Assembly (NCBI GenBank): GCA_903903365.1
Contig: CAIUYS010000513.1
Span: 1 to 11,289 of the forward strand
Reading direction: 5' to 3'
Source of the DNA: an uncultured Methylococcaceae bacterium
GTDB taxonomy: Bacteria > Pseudomonadota > Gammaproteobacteria > Methylococcales > Methylomonadaceae
DNA length: 11,289 nucleotides
Part shown: positions 6,690-11,289 of the stretch, piece by piece
Position numbering within the stretch: the first letter of the stretch is position 1
Layout: the number at the start of each line of letters is the position of its first letter
The notes under the pieces: generated by a model
Database searches by the model: none
What the model saw: the letters and a program-made list of their open reading frames with translations, nothing else
Told to the model about the DNA's origin: nothing
Position numbers and translations under genes: made by a program

Positions 6690-6835
6690 TCGTGCCGGAA
6701 TAAGATCATCAAGCCTGTCCTGAGCTTGTCGAACCATGAACGACTTAATCGCTCACCCTTCGACATGCTCAGGGCGAATGGTTAAGTCTCGTATATGTCC
6801 CGCGTTAAGTTGGTAGCCGAAAAGTTTTATAGCTG
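6690..6835 (-). repeat. Dispersed REP-like element, copy 1
   Basis: The core is a hairpin with arms CCTGAGCTTGTCGAA (6719-6733) and TTCGACATGCTCAGG (6759-6773), one mismatch, and a 25-base loop. This resembles the common gammaproteobacterial REP-type palindrome. The reverse complement of the region aligns with 10445-10560: GGCTACC.ACTTAA, the GAG(A/G)CTTAAC region, GTCGAAGGGT, TTAAGTCGTT and ATGGTTCG all match in order. The two copies are thus inverted relative to each other and bracket mpl, apaGH and the 9953 gene. Confidence 0.75.
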
Positions 6836-6859
6836 ACTTCGGGGCAAGCGTCTAGTTGT

Positions 6860-6880
6860 GGGTTAGCGAAAGCCTAACCC
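6860..6880. repeat. Small palindrome GGGTTAG/CTAACCC
   Basis: The 7-bp arms 6860-6866 and 6874-6880 around CGAAAGC form a strong hairpin. It sits between the REP-like element and the mpl terminator. It looks like another dispersed palindromic repeat rather than a terminator, since no T-run follows directly. Confidence 0.45.
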
Positions 6881-6908
6881 GACAGGGATTATTATCATTT
6901 TTTGTGAG

Positions 6909-6950
6909 AAAAAAAGTGTCAACGGCTTTTGGCCTTTTGCGAAGAACACT
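6909..6950 (-). terminator. Possible terminator of mpl
   Basis: On the minus strand, AGTGT (6950-6946) pairs with ACACT (6919-6915), enclosing a small GGC/GCC stem, and is followed by seven T residues. It starts two bases after the mpl stop. The stem is short with internal loops, hence moderate confidence. Confidence 0.45.
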
Positions 6951-6951
6951 C

Positions 6952-8316
6952 TTACAATTCTTCTTGCAAACGTTGATAGATACCTCCAAAACTGCCGTTA
7001 CTCATTAACACAAAATGCCCGCCTGTAAGGGCTTCCACTTTAAGCTTTTCGATTATGTCATCAAGGGACTGACAGATTTCAATATTATTTGCATGGTTTT
7101 TTAGCTTGCTTAAATCCCAATCCAGATTTTTCGGTTGATAAATGATCGCCAGATCCGCATTATCCAGAGATTTTGCCAGCGTTTCGGTATGTACTCCCAA
7201 GCGCATGGTGTTAGATCTGGGTTCTACAATAGCGATAATGCGCTCTTGTCCCACTTGTTTACGCAAACCATCCAGTGTCGTTGCAATCGCTGTCGGGTGG
7301 TGGGCAAAATCATCATAGAGCGTGACGCCGTTAATCTTTGCAATCACTTCCATGCGCCGTTTAACATTGATAAATTGACCCAACGCGGCTATGGCGTCTT
7401 TAGGCAGAATACCGACATGATTTGCCGCTGTGATGGCTGATAATGCATTGTAAACATTATGTTCACCTGTTAGTGTCCAATCGACGATGCCTTGCTCATT
7501 ATTTTCAAACAGTACCGAAAATTGGCTACCATCAGCTTTGAGTAATGTTGCATTCCATTGTGAGTTTGCATTAATAGACGTTTTTTCAACCGGCGTCCAG
7601 CAACCCATGGTTAGAACTTCATTGAGGTTGGCATCCTGCTCTGGACTAATAATTAAACCTTCGCCTGGAATAGTTCTTACCAGATGATGGAACTGTCTTT
7701 TTATGGCATCCAGATCAGGAAAAATATCCGCATGATCAAATTCCAGGTTATTAAGTATGGCAGTCCGGGGTCGGTAGTGAACAAACTTTGAGCGCTTATC
7801 AAAAAAAGCGGAATCATATTCATCCGCTTCAATCACAAAAAAGCCTGATTTATTTTCCGGTCCTCCGCCTAAACGCGCCGATATGCCAAAGTTTAACGGA
7901 ATACCGCCAATTAAAAATCCCGGATTAAAGCCCTGATGTTCAAGAATCCAGCTTAGCATACTGGCTGTGGTGGTTTTGCCGTGGGTTCCGGCAACACCTA
8001 ATACCCATTTGTCGTGTAACACATGTTCTGCCAGCCATTGCGGCCCTGAGACATAATTAAGGCCTTTATTTAGCACTTCTTCAACTTCCGGATTACCGCG
8101 TGATAAGGCATTGCCAATAATAACCAGATCGGGGTTGCCATCCAGGTTTTCAGAACGATAACCCTCCATTAATTGAATGCCTTGTTGTTGCAATTGTGTG
8201 CTCATGGGTGGATAAACGTTTTGATCTGAGCCGCTAACTTGATAGCCCAATTGCCTTGCAATAACAGCAAGTCCGCCCATAAATGTTCCGCAAATACCTA
8301 AGATGTGAATATGCAA
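6952..8316 (-). CDS. mpl: UDP-N-acetylmuramate:L-alanyl-gamma-D-glutamyl-meso-diaminopimelate ligase
   Basis: Cytoplasmic Mur-ligase-family enzyme of cell-wall recycling. It joins the recovered tripeptide L-Ala-D-Glu-meso-DAP to UDP-MurNAc using ATP, bypassing MurC, MurD and MurE. The 454 residues match the E. coli Mpl length (about 457) and align end to end. Features seen: N-terminal HILGICGTFMGGLA and the GSD.NVYPPMST Rossmann-like domain; the ATP P-loop GTHGKTTT (110-117); IEADEYD (162-168); LNNLEFDHADIF (188-199), a block typical of Mpl; GEHNVYN (284-290); the C-terminal domain with YDDFAHHPTAI (334-344) and EPRSNTM (365-371); and VLMSNGSFGGI. All expected key residues are present. AGGA lies 6 bases before the ATG. 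It is transcribed divergently from apaG, with a 127-base shared upstream region. Confidence 0.97.
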   Translation of the reverse strand: MHIHILGICGTFMGGLAVIARQLGYQVSGSDQNVYPPMSTQLQQQGIQLMEGYRSENLDGNPDLVIIGNALSRGNPEVEEVLNKGLNYVSGPQWLAEHVLHDKWVLGVAGTHGKTTTASMLSWILEHQGFNPGFLIGGIPLNFGISARLGGGPENKSGFFVIEADEYDSAFFDKRSKFVHYRPRTAILNNLEFDHADIFPDLDAIKRQFHHLVRTIPGEGLIISPEQDANLNEVLTMGCWTPVEKTSINANSQWNATLLKADGSQFSVLFENNEQGIVDWTLTGEHNVYNALSAITAANHVGILPKDAIAALGQFINVKRRMEVIAKINGVTLYDDFAHHPTAIATTLDGLRKQVGQERIIAIVEPRSNTMRLGVHTETLAKSLDNADLAIIYQPKNLDWDLSKLKNHANNIEICQSLDDIIEKLKVEALTGGHFVLMSNGSFGGIYQRLQEEL

Positions 8317-8381
8317 TGTCGTGTCCTAATGGTTGAAAAAAGTACGATTTGTTCATTGGTTATTTTATATATTAAATAGTT

Positions 8382-8401
8382 ACTTGCGTTTAATGGCAAG
8401 T
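8382..8401. promoter_or_regulatory. Inverted repeat in the mpl/apaG divergent promoter region
   Basis: ACTTGC (8382-8387) and GCAAGT (8396-8401) flank 8 bases, between two divergent genes. It might be an operator, but the arms are short. Confidence 0.25.
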
Positions 8402-8443
8402 TACGATGAAATAATCAATAAATAAACACTATATGATCTTATA

Positions 8444-8821
8444 ATGACCGAAAAAAATAAAATATTAGTTGAAGCTACGCCCTTTTTCATTGCCGAGCAA
8501 TCGGTTCCCGAAAATGATCGCTATGTGTTCGCCTATACTATCACTATAACCAATAAAGGTACGGTACCTGCACAGCTTTTAAATCGTCATTGGTTAATTA
8601 CCGACTCCAATGGCAAAATTCAAGAGGTTAGAGGCGATGGCGTTATTGGCGAACAACCTTATCTTAAACCGGGAGAAATGTTTCGTTACACCAGTGGTGC
8701 CGTACTTGAGACGCCAGTGGGTACAATGCAGGGCCAATATACAATGCATTCTGACGATGGCGAAAATTTTAATGCCAATATTCCTCAATTTACTTTATCC
8801 ATTCCAAGAACACTGCATTAG
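8444..8821 (+). CDS. apaG: ApaG protein (DUF525)
   Basis: Small cytoplasmic beta-sandwich protein of the ApaG/DUF525 family, 125 residues, the usual size. Typical blocks are visible: VEATPFFIAEQSVPENDRYVFAYTITI (residues about 9-35), the N-G..PAQLLNRHWLITD motif, the family signature VRGDGVIGEQPYLKPGE with the glycine-rich turn, FRYTSGAVLETPVGTMQGQYTM, and F.LSIPRTLH at the end. The molecular role is unsettled; mutants in enterobacteria were linked to Co2+/Mg2+ phenotypes. It stands 4 bases before apaH, so the two are co-transcribed. In enterobacteria ksgA and pdxA precede apaG; here the upstream neighbour is divergent mpl instead. No Shine-Dalgarno sequence is evident before the ATG, while TATGAT lies 6 bases upstream. 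Confidence 0.96.
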   Translation: MTEKNKILVEATPFFIAEQSVPENDRYVFAYTITITNKGTVPAQLLNRHWLITDSNGKIQEVRGDGVIGEQPYLKPGEMFRYTSGAVLETPVGTMQGQYTMHSDDGENFNANIPQFTLSIPRTLH

Positions 8822-8825
8822 TTAA

Positions 8826-9731
8826 ATGTCTATTTACGCTATTGGTGATATACAAGGCTGTTTTGATGAGTTATTAAGACTCCTTGATACTATCTCTTTT
8901 AATGAAAATACCGATCAGCTGTGGTTTGCAGGTGATCTGGTTAACCGTGGACCCAAATCCTTGGAAACCCTGCGCTTTGTAAAATCGCTGGGTAGTTCGG
9001 CGGTCACGGTACTAGGCAACCATGATATGCACTTGCTTGCAGCATCGTGTTTACAAAAAGTGGCCGATAAAAAAAGTACGCTCTGTCCGGTGCTTGATGC
9101 GCCAGACCGGGATGAGTTAATTCATTGGCTAAGACATCGCCCCCTGTTTCATTATAACGATGATTTTTGCATGCTCCATGCCGGTTTGCCGCCACAATGG
9201 GATTTTAAAAAGACCCAAAAAATGGCATTGTTGGCAGAGCAGACTTTAAAAAGCCCTGATTATCAGGTTTTTTTAAAAAACATGTATGGCAATAAACCCA
9301 ATGTTTGGTCAAGTAGTTTAAAAGGCGTAGCAAGGTTACGCTTTATCATTAACTGTTTTACCCGTATGCGTTATTGTGATGTTAATGGCCGCCTTGACTT
9401 TACCAACAGTGGCCCTTTAGGATCCCAACCTAAAAATCTGCTACCGTGGTTTGAAGTTCCCAAGCGTAAGAATGCGGATATGCGCGTTATTTTTGGGCAC
9501 TGGTCTACCTTGGGGTATCATGAGGGACCAAATTGTTATGCTATAGATACCGGTTGTTTGTGGGGTGGTCAACTGACCGCGTTAAAGCTGGGTAAACAGG
9601 TGCAGCGAATCAGCATTGATTGTCCAGGCGCAAAAAAACCCAATAAAACCGATTATATTTCTGCAAAACAGGAGCCGTTACCTGAACTTGAAGGACTGCT
9701 TAACTTGTCTGATTTTGTGCTGCCAATTTAA
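8826..9731 (+). CDS. apaH: Bis(5'-nucleosyl)-tetraphosphatase, symmetrical (Ap4A hydrolase)
   Basis: PPP-family metallophosphatase that splits Ap4A symmetrically into two ADP and also acts on Np4-type RNA caps in enterobacteria. The metal-binding motifs are intact: GDIQGC (7-12), GDLVNRGP (36-43), GNHDMH (64-69), MLHAGLPPQW (116-125), FGHWSTLG (223-230) and the C-terminal DTGCLWGGQLTAL (241-253), all in ApaH order. At 301 residues it is about 20 longer than E. coli ApaH because of a C-terminal tail after DCPG. It follows the apaG stop by 4 bases and has no clear ribosome site of its own, so translational coupling to apaG is likely. Confidence 0.97.
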   Translation: MSIYAIGDIQGCFDELLRLLDTISFNENTDQLWFAGDLVNRGPKSLETLRFVKSLGSSAVTVLGNHDMHLLAASCLQKVADKKSTLCPVLDAPDRDELIHWLRHRPLFHYNDDFCMLHAGLPPQWDFKKTQKMALLAEQTLKSPDYQVFLKNMYGNKPNVWSSSLKGVARLRFIINCFTRMRYCDVNGRLDFTNSGPLGSQPKNLLPWFEVPKRKNADMRVIFGHWSTLGYHEGPNCYAIDTGCLWGGQLTALKLGKQVQRISIDCPGAKKPNKTDYISAKQEPLPELEGLLNLSDFVLPI

Positions 9732-9754
9732 TGCAATAAAAAAGATTGATAGGT

Positions 9755-9785
9755 GACCTTGCAGGTCTATAAAACCTGCAAGGTC
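9755..9785 (+). terminator. Perfect 12-bp hairpin after apaH
   Basis: The arms GACCTTGCAGGT (9755-9766) and ACCTGCAAGGTC (9774-9785) are exactly complementary with a 7-nt loop. It begins 24 bases after the apaH stop. No proper T-run follows (TATTCG), so it is either an atypical terminator or an mRNA-stabilising or dispersed palindrome. Confidence 0.5.
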
Positions 9786-9952
9786 TATTCGTGTTACCTG
9801 AACTATTTGGTTTTGTATTTATAGCAACTCCCGTTATCTGGATAGAGTCGACAGAATAATCTGTGCTTGATAAATTAATAATGCTTTAGCTATCCCCAGT
9901 CTGTGAGTAGAATGCAGAGGTTGTTATTTAATTTTAATACAGGATGATGATA

Positions 9953-10339
9953 ATGAAAAAAATAAATCTAGCCGCAGTATTCTTGGGTTTGTCTGTATTT
10001 TTAAGTACTGTTTATGCCGATGCTACCTTGCAATCTAAAGAAGAAGTTGAAGGTACCTGGAAGCTGCAATCCACCAAAAATTCATTAACCGATAAACAAG
10101 CTATCAGTCGTGAAGACACTTGGGTCTTTAAAGATGGCAAAGTAACGATTTTACATATTCCTCGCGAAGGAACTTATTACGATCAACCACCTGTAGCTTA
10201 CGATATAGAAGACGGAAAACTAAAAGTAGCGACTGTAGGTAGTAGCCGGTTTGATCTGTTTACAGTCGTTGAAAAAGACGACAACAGCATGGTTCTGAAA
10301 GGAAAATATGGCGGCTATTATTATTTTAGTAAAAAATAA
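9953..10339 (+). CDS. Small exported lipocalin-like protein, function unknown
   Basis: Start chosen at the ATG at 9953, because AGGA (9941-9944) is 8 bases upstream and MKKINLAAVFLGLSVFLSTVYA is then a textbook signal peptide cleaved before DATL; an ATG at 9944 overlaps the ribosome site. The 128-residue precursor has no cysteines. The mature ~106 residues begin with EVEGTWKL and alternate short hydrophobic strands with turns (DTWVFKDGKVTIL, VAYDIEDGKLKVA, RFDLFTVVEKDDNSMVLKG), ending in YGGYYYFSKK. That pattern, G-T-W near the start with a beta meander, is like small lipocalin or lipocalin-like domains, but I cannot assign a family with certainty. It probably resides in the periplasm. It stands alone, 221 bases after apaH and behind a hairpin, so it is likely a single-gene transcript. 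Confidence 0.85.
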   Translation: MKKINLAAVFLGLSVFLSTVYADATLQSKEEVEGTWKLQSTKNSLTDKQAISREDTWVFKDGKVTILHIPREGTYYDQPPVAYDIEDGKLKVATVGSSRFDLFTVVEKDDNSMVLKGKYGGYYYFSKK

Positions 10340-10348
10340 TAATTTGTT

Positions 10349-10376
10349 GGCTTAATCTGGAAAAATCAGTTGAGCC
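10349..10376 (+). terminator. Possible imperfect terminator hairpin after the lipocalin-like gene
   Basis: GGCTTAATCTG and CAGTTGAGCC can pair with one bulge and a G-U pair, 10 bases after the stop codon. No T-run follows, so the assignment is weak. Confidence 0.3.
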
Positions 10377-10429
10377 ACGAAAATATTCGACGAGAGGCTA
10401 AGTGCTAAACGTTATCCAGTGGGTCATGT

Positions 10430-10570
10430 CCGTGCCGATAAGATTGCTCTGGCTACCTACTTAAAGCTGGGCAATGATCGAGGCTTAACTGCTCCTCTTG
10501 GGGTTGTCGAAGGGTTGACGGTTAAGTCGTTGATGGTTCGGAAGGTTGACCACGATCCGCTTAGCCTTTC
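10430..10570 (+). repeat. Dispersed REP-like element, copy 2 (inverted relative to copy 1)
   Basis: Bases 10506-10540 match the reverse complement of 6729-6763 at 30 of 35 positions by my count (GTCGAAGGGT, TTAAGTCGTT, ATGGTTCG). Similarity extends leftwards through GGCTACCTACTTAA and GAGGCTTAAC. The strong hairpin arms of copy 1 are decayed here, so this copy is older or inactive. Region limits are approximate. Confidence 0.65.
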
Positions 10571-10572
10571 CT

Positions 10573-11019
10573 GCCCCATTTTAAGCGTAGAATAAAATAG
10601 TCTAATTTATTGAGTGCTTTTCGTAGAAAATCACTATTTTTGCCTTGAAGCCATTAGCCAAAACTTTTAAAATTTTAATCATAATCACCGCAACTTTTTG
10701 AAAGCCATACATGTGCAACTGAGTTTGTCATCCGTATTTTTTAGCTTTTTTAAATAGCCGTTTTTATCTCGAATTAAGACCCAATCAGGGTTTAAAAATT
10801 AGGGTGTTATTTACCTAACTAGGTAATTAACACCCTAATAATAAGATTATTTCTGTCCATTATCCCCCCTCGTTCCCCGATGTTTGTTTGGCAAAAAATC
10901 ATTATCCAATAATTTTTTCTGAGCAATTTTAAAAAAAACAACTTAAATTCAATAGCATATAGTTATTTTATCTACAATAATAAAGTTATTCTGGTTGAAA
11001 GTATTTTACATTAATTAAC
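10573..11019. other. AT-rich intergenic region before the gas vesicle gene
   Basis: No gene is supported on either strand. It contains a long palindrome (listed separately) and is otherwise featureless to my eye. Length and composition suit an upstream regulatory region for gvpA. Confidence 0.5.
10799..10838. promoter_or_regulatory. Near-perfect 40-bp palindrome upstream of gvpA
   Basis: The left arm (10799-10817, TTAGGGTGTTATTTACCTA) and right arm (10820-10838) are complementary at 18 of 19 positions with only two central bases. It lies about 180 bases upstream of the predicted sigma-54 promoter, a typical distance for an enhancer. Read on the minus strand, ATTTTTAAA follows the stem, so it could alternatively terminate leftward transcription. 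Confidence 0.5.
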
Positions 11020-11036
11020 TTGGCCTACTGCTTGCT
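11020..11036 (+). promoter_or_regulatory. Sigma-54 (-24/-12) promoter of gvpA
   Basis: TTGGC (11020-11024) and TTGCT (11032-11036) match the two conserved blocks of the TTGGCACGNNNNTTGCW consensus with exactly the required spacing; the GG and GC doublets are 12 bases apart. The predicted start is near 11047, about 70 bases before the gvpA ATG. Gas vesicle clusters of some gammaproteobacteria encode NtrC-type regulators, which supports the reading. Confidence 0.7.
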
Positions 11037-11047
11037 TTAGTGTTTAG

Positions 11048-11069
11048 TATGCAATTATGAGGTTGCATA
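11048..11069 (+). promoter_or_regulatory. Stem-loop at the predicted 5' end of the gvpA mRNA
   Basis: TATGCAA (11048-11054) and TTGCATA (11063-11069) are perfect 7-bp arms around an 8-base loop, starting right at the predicted sigma-54 transcription start. A 5'-terminal hairpin may stabilise the abundant shell-protein mRNA; an operator is the alternative. Confidence 0.45.
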
Positions 11070-11116
11070 ACAACAGTTATATTTGAAATGTCGTATATTT
11101 TTTAGGAGAAGCCATC

Positions 11117-11289
11117 ATGGCCAAAGTACAAAAATCAACTGACTCATCCAGCTTGGCTGAAGTCGTAGATCGTATTCTTGACAAAGGTATTGTAATTGAT
11201 GCTTGGGTTAAGGTTTCATTGGTTGGTATCGAATTGTTATCAATAGAAGCTCGCGTAGTTATCGCCTCTGTTGAAACTTATTTGAAATA
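11117..11289 (+). CDS. gvpA: Gas vesicle structural protein GvpA, 3' end outside window
   Basis: GvpA is the small hydrophobic protein that assembles into the ribbed shell of gas vesicles, giving buoyancy. The 57 visible codons read MAKVQKSTDSSSLAEVVDRI, then LDKGIVIDAWVKVSLVGIEL, then LSIEARVVIASVETYLK. This includes the invariant amphipathic helix (LAEVVDRILDKG), the IVIDAWV/VSLVGIELLSIEARVVIAS beta-hairpin and the start of the second helix. About 13 further residues are expected. AGGAG (11104-11108) is 8 bases before the ATG. GvpJ and GvpM are related, but the near-exact match to the GvpA core favours the main shell protein. It is probably the first gene of a gvp cluster running out of the window. 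Confidence 0.96.
   Translation, partial: MAKVQKSTDSSSLAEVVDRILDKGIVIDAWVKVSLVGIELLSIEARVVIASVETYLK

Larger units (their letters stand above)
5947..6690. repeat. Gene-free AT-rich region with a degenerate ~246-bp tandem repeat
   Basis: No gene is supported. The 18-mer GTGTAAAAAATCCTGACG occurs three times without a mismatch, at 6100-6117, 6345-6362 and 6592-6609, so the periods are 245 and 247 bases. The intervening stretches also align. After each copy comes TTTTAAGA-like sequence and GTGAAAAATTT. Before copies 2 and 3 come TATCAAT.GGTTA/GATG, a GTTTTTTTA tract and C(G)YCAATTTGARAT followed by TTTTTGCRGATATTT. The unit is therefore a decayed tandem duplication in which the 18-mer stayed perfect. 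The 18-mer contains an imperfect dyad, TGTAA-N7-TGACG. Confidence 0.7.

Noticed and set aside
7135..7687. Plus-strand frames inside mpl
   Set aside because: They are antisense to a fully conserved enzyme and encode no recognisable protein.
8594..8825. Alternative frames over apaG
   Set aside because: apaG matches its family along its whole length, so the overlapping frames are incidental.

Overview
The window looks like a chromosomal segment of an AT-rich gammaproteobacterial methanotroph (Methylococcales, Methylobacter-like). It opens inside pmoB, the copper subunit of particulate methane monooxygenase, and closes inside gvpA, the gas vesicle shell protein. That combination suggests an aerobic, planktonic or lake-type methane oxidiser able to adjust its depth. 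mpl, apaG and apaH are clearly gammaproteobacterial in sequence. The genus is an inference, since no rRNA or marker phylogeny is available here.

Layout. (1) 1-1240: the end of pmoB, the last gene of a presumed pmoCAB operon, closed by a small hairpin and a strong intrinsic terminator. (2) 1241-3070: a gene graveyard with two decayed IS5-superfamily transposases, both broken by stops and/or frameshifts. (3) 3076-4934: two tandem minus-strand paralogues of an unrecognised secreted protein family, separated by a terminator. (4) 5196-5843: a minus-strand PEP-CTERM (exosortase-sorted) surface or exopolysaccharide-associated protein. It is preceded by about 1.1 kb without a gene that holds phased promoter-proximal direct repeats, a degenerate ~246-bp tandem repeat carrying three identical 18-mers, and a REP-like element. 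(5) 6952-9731: housekeeping genes, with mpl (murein peptide recycling) on the minus strand divergent from apaG-apaH (Ap4A hydrolysis) on the plus strand. (6) 9953-10339: a small exported lipocalin-like protein. (7) 10340-11116: no gene, but a second, inverted copy of the dispersed repeat, a near-perfect 40-bp palindrome and a well-spaced sigma-54 promoter. (8) 11117-end: gvpA, cut by the window edge.

Functionally the window mixes core metabolism (methane oxidation, wall recycling, dinucleotide turnover) with an envelope theme. Four predicted exported proteins, three of them in one minus-strand block, sit between the methane oxidation operon and a flotation locus. The most rewarding targets are the unrecognised secreted paralogue pair, the repeat-rich upstream region of the PEP-CTERM gene, and the sigma-54/palindrome architecture before gvpA.
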